From positions 3,286,001 through 3,350,000 of the forward strand of contig OX637796.1 in assembly GCA_951802425.1 (NCBI GenBank): 64,000 bases of DNA, in the 5' to 3' direction. Shown one piece after another: positions 23,413 to 35,534 of this stretch; position 1 is the stretch's first letter, and every line of letters starts with the position of its first letter. The translations under genes and the position numbers were made by a program. The notes below the pieces were generated by a model. That model was not told the DNA's origin. It was given only the letters and a program-made list of their open reading frames with translations, and ran no database searches. The stretch is from Clavaria fumosa (lineage: Eukaryota > Basidiomycota > Agaricomycetes > Agaricales > Clavariaceae).

Positions 23413-23519
23413 TGTGTTGCGATTGAACTATGGAATGGGTGGGTGCAGTGGTGGGCGTCACTGACGGACAGTGACGCGCAGTTTTAGCCACGTGACCTCC
23501 ACGTCTCTGCGACTTGAGA
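23413..23519. promoter_or_regulatory. Compact SEC17-NUS1 divergent promoter
   Basis: Just 107 bases separate the two ATGs. A GTCACTGACGGACAGTGAC stretch at about 23458-23476 is a near-perfect inverted repeat (GTCACTG / CAGTGAC). It could be a symmetric factor site serving both genes. That role is inference. Confidence 0.5.
23458..23476. repeat. Inverted repeat in the SEC17-NUS1 promoter
   Basis: The seven-base arms GTCACTG and CAGTGAC flank a five-base centre (ACGGA). It lies about midway between the two start codons. Confidence 0.6.
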
Positions 23520-24427
23520 ATGTCTTTTCCACTCAGGCTCTGTCTTCGCGTCCTGCATGTTCTCTATCTTGTTGTGCTGTATATCAGCGCGATATTCAAG
23601 CTTCTCTTCGGGAGGGCGCCGCGACCTCTGACTGCCCCACGTGAGAAACTCCCGGCTCACGTCGCCATTATTCTTGCCTCAGACTCAGGAGACCAAAGTG
23701 GTGACGTCGAGGACGCATTTGTTGAGAGCGTCAGACAAGCTATTGCTTTCTGCCACACCGTTGGCGTACCAAAACTCACAGTTTATGACAGACATGGTGA
23801 GACTACTTTACGATCCCCTACGTGATGTTGACCCAGTTTGTATTCAGGCGTGCTTGTTTCCTGCCCGCGGCTAGAAGGTAGCTTACCTTCAAGGACTTTG
23901 ACAGTTCGTATCGCATCTAAGGCATCGGGAAAACCTACCATCGCCGCTGTGTCTCGCATTCTCGTCTTGCGGGAACGTTTCAAGAGCTCGCATCCCCACG
24001 GTCCGGTGAAGGCAGATTTCACAATATCTGTTGAAGAATTAGATGCCGTCCTTGAATGTGCGCCTAAAGTTGTTTGTATCGCTTTGGGAAGCTGAATAAT
24101 TATGTCTATCGTTTAGGTTACGGCGGGCTTCCATCTCCCGACCTCTTGATTGTACATTCCATATCCCCATTGAACCGAATCAGTGGAACTCTTGAACTCT
24201 ATGGATTTCCGCCTTGGCAGCTCAGACTAACAGAAATTTAGTAAGCGCAGTCCTTGGTTCTGTATTGTGTTTCTGATGCTCCTTCGGATTTCCACAGCAA
24301 GACGAAGCCGATCTCAATTTGGGACTGGCTCTCTCGACGATCAGGTCAGCTTTCGGTGTTGCATGAGCTCCACTTGCGGGCTGCTCTGGATGAATTTGCT
24401 TTGGCCGAGATGCGGGTAGGGAAGTAA
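23520..24427 (+). CDS. NUS1: NUS1 subunit of dehydrodolichyl diphosphate synthase
   Basis: This is the NUS1/NgBR regulatory subunit of cis-prenyltransferase, which makes the dolichol backbone at the ER. The start is MSFPLRLCLRVLHVLYL, an N-terminal membrane segment (VLHVLYLVVLYISAIFKLLF). The cytosolic part has KLPAHVAIILASD in place of the catalytic DGN motif, as expected for the non-catalytic partner. Then come AIAFCHTVGVPKLTVYDRHG, DLLIVHSISPLNRISG and PPWQLRLTEI. The protein ends MRVGK, which contains the C-terminal RxG motif known to matter for activity of NUS1-containing synthases. There are about four introns. It is divergent to SEC17. Confidence 0.88.
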
Positions 24428-24808
24428 TGATGATGTGGCCCGTAGATTTTCTTAGACTGGGGACATTATTATACCACGAACATAATACACAGTAGGGCTC
24501 ATAGAGGACCTAGTCGTAAGTCAGGCATAGGTCAGGCATATTTCATGGGATACACTATTAGCCAATCGTCAAACACAATTTCATGCAAGGGAGGTCATAA
24601 GTTCCCGTACTGTACTGACTGCTAAACCAACGACGGATTGGGAAGTTGGGGTGAGTGATCGGTGGAAGCAGGCTGCCTTTTTGAGCACCTTCACGTGTGC
24701 TGCTCTGTGGGCTCAAAAGTACCGCGTCTCTACGGTCGTCATTTCCAGGCCATATGTCTGACCGTTAATTCCCTAGCCTCCTATGATGCTTTTCTAGCAC
24801 TTCAAACT
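24428..24808. other. Intergenic between two plus-strand genes
   Basis: It holds the NUS1 3' UTR and the promoter of the large membrane-protein gene. The words AGTCAGGCAT and AGGTCAGGCAT repeat at about 24518-24540. Nothing else is seen. Confidence 0.45.
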
Positions 24809-27800
24809 ATGAAACCTGCTTTTCCCGATGAACCTGGCATGTCCAGAAAGCCTACGAGAGAGATCACACCCTCCACGAACACCAACCTGAACAACTCCGC
24901 CGCCCCGCGTCTTGCACGATTCATCACGCGCTCTCTACCACAGCACACGCAACTTCGTCAACCTGTGGATGGAATTCCCCTCACCGTACTCCCTCCACAC
25001 TTCCAAAAGACCGACGCCGCTCTGCCCGAGCTCACCAATGCTTACCTTCACCATTATGATGGCCCGCGTAGCTCCGCCAAAAACATTGGGAAAGGATCTT
25101 TTCTAGATATTTCATCTGCTTCCACCGCGATAGGCAGATCTTCATCTTCATTCATTCGTAAACGAGAGCCTTCTGATCACGAACAAAGCGAATTCCTACT
25201 GTCACCGTTCAATTCTGTTCACGATGGCGCACAAGACCATGCCCTTGCCCCCACTGCTGAGCGTCGCAATTCGGAACCACATATACCTATCGCTGCGACC
25301 GCCGTGTTCGCCCGAAGGGCGGCCCCGCTCTACCTTCCCTACCTCGATCGATACCTCGCGTCCATATCTCGTCCCCACTTCTCTTTCTCTGAAGCAAAAC
25401 GGAAGAAAAAAGAAGCACAGATATTTCCACCTATGGAATGTTTGGAGGGTTCAGCCAGAACCCTCGAGGAATTGGAACGAAACACTCCCGACACTCCATC
25501 TTGGAATAGCAGGACAACCATCTTAGGAAGTCTCATTGAACTGATTCTGGAATTTATTGTATGTCGCACGCCTGGTAGCAATTCTGATGTAACGTATTCT
25601 CCAAGGGTTCGACCGTGCGCGCGACATATTATTCCATCCAAGGGCTTACCAATACCCTACAATTATTCGCTCTTATAATAAGTACAATAGGTAAGGCCCC
25701 ATACCTTCTAGACTAAATGGCGTCCCTAATCTCGTTGCAGTTCCTAGTGGTGTAGACGTTGCCACTCAATGGCGTAGATTATTCCTAGGAAAGATGTAAG
25801 CTAGTCCTCTTCTTTGTGCGGAAAATCAAATGAAACTCTCGTACTCTGCAAGTCCAAATATACTCGCTCTCAATTTCGCGTCAACTGTGCTCGGCTCGCT
25901 GATATCCCTGACAATCTTCATTGGTATTACTACGGTACTCCTCTACTACTTTCATCGCTCGACTCGTGGTGATCGCTGCAATACAATCGAAGGACTGCAG
26001 CCAGAGACGCAACATAGCAGATGGGGCCTTGTTTTGGCCACCTTCTCCTTGACCCTCTTTTATTTACCCCTCAATACTCTCGTTATCCATGTTCTTGTTT
26101 GGTCACAGGACCTCTGGGCTGTGAGCAATCCATACATCAATGCCACCACACATCCGCCAATCTTGCCCCCTCTGGGACCGGCTGATGAATTTCGAGACCC
26201 GCTTGATTTTTGCTGGACGACTACGATGAAACGTAATGAAATCAATTTTGCACCGATATTCGTCATGATCTCCATCCTCGTCCTAATCATGGTGAGCCTA
26301 TTCTTGCAATACATCATTGCGTACTGTTGAATCGGGTGTCAGTTTGCCGTGCGATTCCCAATCGCGTTGCGTCAAATAATCGCAGAGACAGTGCCAAGAG
26401 TCGACCCGTTCACCGAACTTGGTCGGCCTCGTGGCAAAAATGATATTGACCTTGAGTACGAACGTCTCTTATCTCGGGACAATAGTCCTTTTGCTTTCCT
26501 TTACCGCGGTGAGTCACTTCCACACAATTCGCCTCCTCTGATCTTCATGTTTCATGTCAAGGATATCGACGAGGCTGGGGTACTTTCCAGTCGGTCGTGT
26601 TACTGGCGAAACTTAGCGGTCTTGTGATAGTCGCTGTCATCGATCCTGATAACTGCCTTTTCCGTTCTTATCCTCGACTTCCCGTCACACTTTGCCGTCA
26701 AGTGCTCTTGCTGGCTTCAACGATTATATTTTTCCTGATGCAATGCTTCTATGCACCCTTCCTAAATCCTGTCAATAATGCTAGTGAATGGGTATCAAGG
26801 CTAAACTATGTCACAACGGCTGCTTTGGCGCTCGGTATAGCCGCAAATGATAAGCTTACCCAAATCTTGAGCGGACCTGTACTCTACATGTACGTGAATG
26901 AGTCGTCCAAAGTTGCGTCACATGGCTTACATGTCCTGCAGTGTCTACGTCATGACATACGGACTAACTGCGTGTAAGCTCTCGTCCTATCGCGTTGCAC
27001 ACGCCCTGAATCTAGCATAGACTTTTACTTGATCAATTTGAGCATCACACATCGCGTAGTAAAACGCAAGTTTACCCCTATTTTGATGTGATTCACCTTC
27101 TCAATATTTACATACTATTAGGCCTCACTCGGCGGATTGATTTTAGTGCGCCTTCCCCTTTCCGACGCTACTCCCAGCTGACACACCCTCCAAGGCATAG
27201 ACATATTCTCTCCTAAGTTTGTCATCGCTGCCCCGCCGCGAGATTGTGATTGATGCCCCTCCAGTCTCGACTTGTCGCCAGCTTCGCCTCACGCAAAGAG
27301 AAGGATATGGCAGGAGTCAATCACCACTCTCCTCCTCACGAATCCGCAGTGCCGAATTCCCAAAACACAAGCAATGATTTTCACTCAAGAACGCGATGCT
27401 CGATGTCCTCCATATCTTTTGAACTTTCAATGTTCACCTGGCGAGAGGCACGTGGAGAATTTAAAGGTAGTCGCAGTGAAAGCCGGCCTTCAAGAAGAAA
27501 TCGTTGACTTTCTGTACAGATCCTGCGTGAGGTTGGTTGGGTCGCTTATAGAAAGGCTCTCACACTTGTGGATGACTCTGACTCTGCGTGGTTCGGACAA
27601 CTTGCAAGAGAAATACAGCAGCATTTTGTGGGCCCGGATTGCTACTGGAAAAGCCCCTCCAGGATGGGAGGGTACAAGAATTTTGGGAATGCGTGGTGGA
27701 TTCCCTTTCCACCAACACTGGTACGTATCTGAGATTTCCACTTTGATCAGCAATGGGCAACCTCTCGGTGATAGATTATGCGGTATGACGACGGGACTTC

Positions 27801-29209
27801 AGCTGTCATTCGAGAAGTTGCAGATTTTAGGTCATATATCGCTCAAAATTCATGCCACGACGTTCGGAGACGGCGACGTATTCGCGTCTCTCTTCGAGCG
27901 CTAGACTGGCAAGTTGTGACCTGGCCGTATGACCATGTACAGGCAAGCAATGCATTATATTAACCTACTCTTGTCGCTAACCGTCTGCAATAGAGGATTA
28001 ATGCACAATCACCCTCCTGTTGCTGCGGCAGAAGACGATATGAGGCCAGGAAATCCATATGCTTTCAGCATGGTCTGTTCCGGATTCATCACCGTGGGCA
28101 ACTCACTTGGGAGGGATTGCAGCTTGGAAGCGGCTTTCAAGTGGAAATTGCGTATAGCAAGAGCGTTGTCTTGGATGGGGCCGTGATCGGTTTGACCGAT
28201 GAGTTTGACATGACCCCGCTTCTTGCCCGGTTTCTGGCTCTTAATGAGCACTTGATCAAGAAGAGACTGGGGTATATCGAATCCACCATTGACCGTTTCC
28301 GCGGCCATCACCTGAGGGAATGCCAGACAAAGGCCCGCGTCATGTCATACCGCTTCCTTTCCTCCGTTTACGACGAGCCGCGGAACCCGACAGGACTTGC
28401 TGAAAACTTCATCAAATTTGAGCATGACCTGCGGATTCGTCAGCTTATTGTAGATAGTGAAGGTGTATTCGAAAGCATATTTGAACGCTTCACCGCGGCG
28501 ACTCGGTGCGAGACGTCGACGTGGTGGTATCTCTTCTGGGTGAGTCAATTTCAAGTCCACTGCAACCAGAGCTGACCCCACACTAGGACGACTTTTGGAG
28601 ACGTAACCATTCCACCATTGACGCCCTGCGGATACACGTTGGCGATTTCAATCCTCATTATGCCACCAGCATAGCCTACACACCTCTGCCCAGGGCTGCT
28701 CTTGAAGCGTTTCTCATTCAGCGCGGGCTTATGTCAAAGCCTTCTCGTCGGAGCGACACATTCAGCTCTGGGTTCTTAAACAAGATATATCTCCGCTTGA
28801 ATGACGCCGCGTTCCATCGATCTAGTCGAGTGCGTCCATTGCTGTATAGAGTAAGACTAACTTTCTGACATGATCTCAGGCCATCATGTTCCACCTTGGT
28901 CGCGACTCTGTCGAGCATGAAATGAAGGATATTGATGTCCTAACTCAAGTTGGTTCGTCTACGCTTGGGACAGGAGGAGGCACCGATCATGATGACGGTT
29001 CGATCCGTGCGAGGCCTGCCTATCATTGGGAAGGTTTGCTCGACGATCCACGGAGGCAAGGAGAGCGAGATTGGATGGGGAGGTTGAGAGTCTGGATGGG
29101 ATTAGCTCGTCTTTGGAAGCCATCGCCTTCTTTGGATGGACTTGCATTGGATGTGCGGTTAGAGAATGGACGTTATGTTCTCATCGATGGAGGGGCTAGG
29201 CTCCCTTAA
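24809..29209 (+). CDS. Large unrecognised multi-pass membrane protein
   Basis: I do not recognise the function. About 13 or more exons can be chained over 4.4 kb. The first exon (24809-25558) encodes about 250 Ser/Pro-rich residues. Next come GFDRARDILFHPRAYQYP and TIIRSYNKYNR. Membrane segments follow in VLGSLISLTIFIGITTVLLY, WGLVLATFSLTLFYLPLN, FAPIFVMISILVLIM, SGLVIVAVIDPDNCLF and VLLLASTIIFFLMQCF. A Ser/Arg-rich cytosolic stretch is then followed by ordered blocks VGWVAYRKALTLVDD, MGGYKNFGNAWWIPFPP and MRYDDGTSAVIREVADF. The C-terminal third is helical (YIESTIDRFRGHHLRECQ, WWYLFW) and ends LIDGGARLP. One intron near 27943-27993 appears to use a GC donor. Exon joints between 27000 and 27430 are uncertain, so two genes are possible. 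Confidence 0.55.
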
Positions 29210-29372
29210 CGACTTAAAATGATTTTCAACTGGAATAGCTGCACGATACTGTACAATTTGGACTGTGCCATGGACATTTACATCAATGTCAGACTCATAA
29301 GCACGGACAATGCAAATAAATACAAACTTTGTGCGTCACCTCCAAACAGCCATCGCCTTTCGAATCCTGGTT

Positions 29373-30345
29373 ATGAGGCCACACGCGAAGGACGACCGAC
29401 ACACTGAGGACGGTTGGGAATCTGAAGGAGACACGAATGTCTCTGCAGGCCACAGCATCAAAGGCAAAGAGACCGAAAATCTGGAAGGGAGAAATCCCAA
29501 GAACAGAGTCAAGCGCTCAAGTAAAAATGCGTACGCCGCTTCGTTGCCATTGCTACGTACTTGTCAAAACTGACACCCTCACGATTCCAGGCCGATGGAA
29601 ATTAGCTCCAAAAAACCCGTGGGCCGCAAAAGGACTATCATCGACGTCAAGACCATAGTGAGTTCCTAGCGAAAGGCTCGCCCTTGAATCCCGTCTCCTC
29701 AACATTCTCAGAAACCGCGAGACCCCCGATTTCTTCCAATGGCTGGAGAGTTTTCCTCACCGAAATTCCATTCCCAGTACGGTTTCCTGAGGGACCTTCA
29801 TTCCGACGAACTTCAAATGCTGAAAGATTCATACCGCCGAGCGAAGGCATTACTGGTTTCAACCCCACGACACATGCGATCTCAATGCGAAGAAGAAGTG
29901 AGAAGATTAGAGATTGCAGTGAAACGGGCGGAAAGCAAGGTGAACAGAGACAGATTGGAGAAGATTGAAATGGAAGCAATGAGCCGTACGGCAAAGGAGG
30001 AGAAAGAGAAAAGGAGAAAGGGGAAGAGCCCTTGGTATATGAAACAAGGTGAGCATTATTATTCTATGTGCGACAAGATTGGTTTCTCAAAATTGGTATT
30101 CAGCGGACAAGAGATCACTTGTAACACGTGCTAGATTCGAGGCTTTGGCCGCTTCAGGAGGAAGAAGCGCTGTCAAGAAAGCCATCGCGAAGAAACAGAA
30201 GAGATTAGGACAGTCGGAAAAGAAGGCCAGACCATTTGTGCAAGGCCAAAGTGACAAGAGTGATAGTCGCGGTGCGGTAAAAACGTCGTCGCGTTCTGAT
30301 GACTCGTTAGAGTATAAAACGAAGCGAAGGCGCCTCTCTGTTTAA
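29373..30345 (+). CDS. RRP36: rRNA biogenesis protein RRP36
   Basis: This is an RRP36 family nucleolar protein needed for early 18S rRNA processing in the 90S pre-ribosome. The start MRPHAKDDRHTEDGWESEG opens an acidic then basic region. The family core begins PMEISSKKPVGRKR, continues RDPRFLPMAGEF and then YGFLRDLHSDELQMLKDSY. A long charged coiled coil follows (EEEVRRLEIAVKRAESK, SRTAKEEKEKRRKGKSP), then WYMKQ, an intron, and LVTRARFEALAASGG. It ends in a basic tail YKTKRRRLSV. Three short introns are used. The order and spacing of blocks match RRP36. Confidence 0.88.
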
Positions 30346-30443
30346 AGTTTGAAAGATCTGAATCTTTGATGTATCGCTTGTGCAGGTCTTGGCAATTTGA
30401 AATTTGATGCATTTGAACTTTGAAGTTGTGAACTTGGACGGTA

Positions 30444-33061
30444 ATGTCAACTCAATCCATCACTCCACTGGTGAACTCACCCTTCATACCGAAATTGGGC
30501 GCGTTGGCCGGAGACACATTTGACCCGGCTGCAAATCTCGCACGTTGGAATCCCATTACGGCACTATACGGGCTCCACTCTAGTCACAATGTAATCCTTG
30601 TGGCTCACATTCAAAGGGTTCATCCTTCAAGGCATGGCATCTGACCTGGTCACCGAGGCATTCCCTGCCAAGTGTATCTGCGCCGTTCACCCAGATATTG
30701 CCGATCTGCAAATCAGGTGTGAGGAAGGCGCGCAGACCTGCCAGTGCGATATCGATGTCAACAAAGGTGCATCGCTGTTGACTCAATCTTCACAAGAATC
30801 GCCGCCCTGCTCTCTCTATTCGAAGTCAACGCCTGGCCCATCCTTTCTAGGACGTTTGGGAGCAATCGGTACGGTATTGGAACTTGCGATCTCCCGTTGG
30901 GCTCGGAGATCTGCTTCCGCATCTCCGACCTCTTCTCAATCCTCTATCAATACGCAATCTCATCCTCGTTTCACTCGGCGCAATCGACGGAACAATTTAA
31001 GTGATCGTACCAGTGCGCAATCCGAGAACAATACCAGGGCATGGATTAGAGCCCGCGAGAAGTCCGGAAAATTTTCTCGAGAATTCACGTTATACCTTCC
31101 TCCAGGTCAAGCTCAACCGCGGGCCAGAATGCGCGATTGCGACGACGTCTTTTCAGGCCGTGTATTCCACACAGTGTCATGCCCGTTGATCCTCACCAAG
31201 TTGCAAGCCGCGCTGAAGATGCCAACCAGAACGAAACGTAACACTGCGTGTAAACAAGCTGCGACCGAGCCTGCAAAATATCATAATTACATGCCACCGG
31301 AGGATGGCGTATCTTCGAATCATTCAGGTCACGGAGCGAGTAGACACAGCGCGAAAAAAGGAAAGGAGGCATATACCCAAGTCGGTTCTGTGAAGGCGGT
31401 CTCAGTTGGGATTTCGGGTGAGAGAGCCTGGTGGTTGGACGTGGCCTCACCTACATGGGATGATCTGGGTGCAATCGGAAAGGTAGTTTGGGTCCGAGCC
31501 CACGAGACGCTATTCATTCTTACGCACCAACCTTTCGTGAACAGTTGCTACACCTCCACCCTCTGACCCTGGAGGATATACTCCAGCAAGATCCCCGAGA
31601 GAAGGTGGAGACATTTCCGAAGCTTGGATACTACTTCATCGTTTTCCGTGCTATTGAAAGTAAAGCTACAAGGGAGAATGTTGAACACCTAGTCAGTCAA
31701 GATTTTTCCCCTAGTCACAGCTGTGATCTGGGAGATGCGCTTCTCTACCTTATCGTTTTCAAGGAGGGCATTTGTTCCGTGAGTCACTTTCACAGGTCCC
31801 CCGACTTTATTATTCATAGGGCCAACGTTAGTTTCACGCTACGGACATCTCAGGTACTTGGGCACCTCCTTTCGCACATTTAATCATAACACGTTGAATG
31901 TTTCGGAAGAACACACAGATCGTGTAAGGAATCGAATCTTGAATTCAGAAAATGGGAAGACTATGACGTCGGGTACGAATTTCGAATTTCAAGGTTTAAG
32001 CTTTCGCTTGTCCTGAACCTCGCTGTAGAATGGGTTGCCCACGCCATCCTAGATTCTTTTATTGACTCATTTTCGCCTTTCTTGGAGGAGATTGAACGCG
32101 AAGTTTGTGAAATTGAGCGGCTTCTCTACCTTGGCGCTTGTTCGAAGACGACGAGTTCCCATACAAGGAATTACACGGCAGCGCCATGTCCTTCGTACAC
32201 CCAGAAAATGCTCAATGATCGCGGGGCGTTCGACCTAAAAGATAGCATCGCCCCGGAACCAGTCCGTAAATCCCTTGCGGGAGCTGATCCACCTGTGCCC
32301 TCGATGCGCCGTGTTCCCTCTCACCGGGTAGCTCCGTTGTCCTTGCTCCGCTGCCTCTACCGAGTTTTGGCGTTTCCGCGGCGCGCCACGTCTTCTAGGC
32401 CAACGGACGATCCGGCTTCCACAGCTTCTGCATCGACTCTGCAGCGTATCGCCAGAACAAGGAAGTTGGTCACTTCCTTGGCTCGTCTGCTTGCAACCAA
32501 ATGCAATGTGGTTGGCCAAGTCGAAAAACGAATCATATCCAACAACAGAGGCGAGGATGCGGAAGTTGCTCTATATATGACCGATATACGAGGTTGGAGC
32601 CTGCTCGCGCGTGTCACCAAAACCTTACTCATGTTGACGAAAACCGCAGACCACATCTTGACCTTACAACAATCTCTGAACTACTATGAACGTGTCCTCA
32701 CTCAGTCACACTCCACCCATCTTCTCAAGCTCAGAATCAATTTAGTGCGAGCGAATTCACGTATGGATAAAATGATATTCCAGCTCACCTTAATTAACCT
32801 CGGAGACTGGTGCTTGCAAACCATAGCTGGTGAGATTCATGTGCAAGTCAGCTGACATTATTCAGATAACGACATTGTGCAGGCTTTTTCTCGATAAATG
32901 TCACGCTGCCCAAAAATCAACAGGATCCGAGTGGGTCTTATACTGTCTTTGGCTTTGTCCTTAGGCTCCTTGTCTGCGTATCTATTGGATATTTTTTTGG
33001 CGTGCGATCGATGTGGAATAAAGCGAGGAGGAAACGGAGGTTGTTACTGCAGCGCATGTAG
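30444..33061 (+). CDS. CorA-type divalent metal transporter
   Basis: This is a CorA/ALR-like transporter, a family that moves Mg2+ and sometimes Co2+, Ni2+ or Zn2+. The N-terminal part is long and Ser/Arg-rich (FLGRLGAIGTVLELAISRW, EFTLYLPPGQ). The CorA core starts RAWWLDVASPTWDDL and LHPLTLEDILQQDPREK, with KLGYYFIVFRAIES. Further on are EEHTDRVRNRIL, SFSPFLEEIEREVCEIE and YYERVLTQSHSTHLLKLR. Two membrane helices close the protein: MIFQLTLINLGDWCLQTIAG and TVFGFVLRLLVCVSIGYFFG. The loop between them reads GFFSINVTLPKN, so the signature GMN is not intact. The 5' end is uncertain: an intron 30591-30672 joins the ATG at 30444 to the core, and 30634 is an alternative start. Confidence 0.75.
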
Positions 33062-33147
33062 CACAGCATCGGAATTTCGTGCCTTAACGTCATGCATCAC
33101 GTGCAATCGCGAATTTGAGTGCGTTGATGGTGCAATGAGGCTCGGAC

Positions 33148-35066
33148 ATGTCTGCTTTACCAGTCAACACCATCAAGCGCCTTTCGGCCGCCCACCCTAA
33201 GCCAAGTAAAGTCCAGTTCCAGTATGGTACGGCAGGGTTCCGAGCACTGTATGATTTCCGTACTTTGAGTCTACATGCTTATTATTGATGTCCTACTCCG
33301 CAGTGGAAGTACGCTCGACTTCGTACTGTTCAGAGTTGGAATTATCGCCGGCCTCAGGAGTAAGAAGCTGGATGGCAAGACAGTTGGCGTGGTCGTGACG
33401 GCATCGCACAATCCAGAGGCTGTGAGATGGAATCGCCTGTGGAAATGGTTGCATACTCAATGTTAGTGATCCAGGATAACGGTGTCAAAATAGTCGATCC
33501 CTACGGGGAGATGCTGGAAGCCTCATGGGAAGGACACACAACCAACTTGACGAACGCCAACACGACCGAGGATTTTATTTTCGCCCTCCAAACATTCGTA
33601 CAAACCCTGAAGATCGATCTTTCCAAGCCTTCACATGTCGTATATGCGCGTGACACTCGACCTACCGGCGCAGCCTTAATTGCCGCTCTTGAGGATGGGT
33701 TATCAGCAATTGGATCTGAAGGGCGGAATGCTGGAGTCACAACCACGCCAATACTTCACTACCTCGTCCGCACCATCAACACGAAAGGGACCAAGGAAGA
33801 GTATGGGGATGATTCAATACACGGTTACTATACCAAAATGACTGATGCTTTCAAAAAGCTTCTCGTGAGATTCAGCATTTGATTCATTTTAAATTACTCT
33901 CTATGACGCGATTTTGAAGGCCGGTAGATCTCAACTGTCGCCGTTGTTAATTGACTGTGCAAATGGTGTCGGTGCCCCCGCCGCAGCAGAGCTTGAGAAA
34001 TACCTTGGGAAGACGATGCCACTCATTCTCGAGAACGTTTCAATTACGACTCCGAACGCATTGAACAATTGTTGTGGCGCGGATTTTGTCAAAACGACTC
34101 AGAAGGCGCCTCCTTCTGTTCTTCCTCACCTGAAGCCTAGCCAAAGGGCGTGTAGCCTTGATGGCGATGCCGACCGGTTGATGTATTACTACCTGGACGA
34201 GCGTGGCCAATTTCGTATGCTCGATGGTGATAAGATAGCCTGCCTTGTCGCCGCTTTCATTGTTGAGCTCGTCAAAGCCGCGGGTCTTGACGAGCAAGTG
34301 AAAGTTGGTATTGTACAGACTGCCTATGCCAATGGCGCCTCGACAAAATATCTTGCGCAGGTAATTTCTGAAGGTGGTATTGCATGAGAAGAAAGCTGAC
34401 AGGTGTACATAGCGTCTTCCCGTGCAATGTGTGTCTACTGGCGTGAAGCATCTCCACCATGCCGCTGAGCACTATGATGTTGGTGTATATTTTGAGGCTA
34501 ACGGACACGGAACTGTTCTCTTCTCCCCATCCACTCTGGAGAAGCTGCACTCGCATCAGCCATCCACTCCGGCGCAGGGCACCGCCCTTAATCATCTGAA
34601 GAATCTTACGCTGCTCATCAACCAGGCTGTAGGGGACGCGCTTTCAGACATGCTCCTGGTCGAGGTGGTCCTTTCTCACAAAAACTACACAGCCGTAGAA
34701 TGGGATTCCTTATATGCAGACTTACCAAACAGGCTGGCTAAAGTGGTTGTTGAGGATCGATACTCTTTCCGTACCGAGGATGCCGAGCGCCGATTAATCG
34801 AACCTCGTGGGCTCCAGGAAAAGATCGAGGAGGTGGTTCGGAGATTTGGTGACGGGAGAGCGTTCGTCAGGCCGAGTGGAACCGAGGACGTGGTCCGCGT
34901 GTATGCTGAAGCTACGAACAAGACGCAAGCTGATGGTGAGCATTAGCTCTTTAACTCAAGGCGCCAAAAATTCATTTTCCCACCAGAGTTGGCTTTCCGT
35001 GTCGCAGGCTTGGTTTATGACGAAGCTGGCGGAGACCCTGCTCAGCGACCCAAGGAATTTTTGTGA
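33148..35066 (+). CDS. Phosphoacetylglucosamine mutase
   Basis: This is phosphoacetylglucosamine mutase (PCM1/AGM1), which converts GlcNAc-6-phosphate to GlcNAc-1-phosphate for UDP-GlcNAc, the precursor of chitin, N-glycans and GPI anchors. The start is MSALPVNTIKRLSAAHPK, then KVQFQYGTAGFRAL. The catalytic serine loop TASHNPEADNGVK is split by an intron at 33424-33472. The metal site is CSLDGDADRLMYYY, the sugar-binding loop YFEANGHGTVLFS, and the phosphate-binding loop AFVRPSGTEDVVRVYAEA. All four functional loops of the alpha-D-phosphohexomutase superfamily are intact. It ends DPAQRPKEFL. It starts 86 bases after the stop of the CorA-like gene on the same strand. Confidence 0.93.
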
Positions 35067-35534
35067 AGATATCGCAGCGATGTTGTGGTGAGGTACTCGG
35101 TAGCAGAACACATGTGTATACACGATAATTTACTGCACGACCAGTCGGATCGGGCCGTGCGGACCGACTTATACAAAATCGTGTAAGTTACGTCATACCG
35201 TGGTTCGACATTACATAATCAAAGTCGCGTATTGTCATTGTCAAATTTGACAAACACCACGCAAGGACGGAATAACCGTTGGCTCAAATACCGTTTCTAC
35301 GCATGGACGCAAGGACGGAAGAACCGTACGCTCACCCGTCCGCTCGTTTAAATTGACTTTCTTCGTGTCGCCGTATCGCTTTTTCTACAATGAGGTTTTT
35401 CAGGAACTGGGGACTCCTCTCATTGTACGGGAACCTCGAAGCAGCCCAAGCTTACTCGGCTCAAACTCTTACTAGCGTCGAATAGTTATATTTAGCCAAT
35501 ATGCGAGCGTTCGCATCCGCTTTGCCTCCGCCCA
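35067..35534. other. Intergenic with short imperfect repeats
   Basis: The word ACGCAAGGACGGAA-AACCGT occurs at about 35262 and 35308 (46-base step). An imperfect palindrome around AGTCGGATC / GGACCGACT lies at about 35143-35169. No reading frame is convincing. Confidence 0.5.

Noticed and set aside
30591..30633. Start of the CorA-like gene inside a 26-base intron model
   Set aside because: An intron that short is unlikely; an 82-base intron (30591-30672) fits better.
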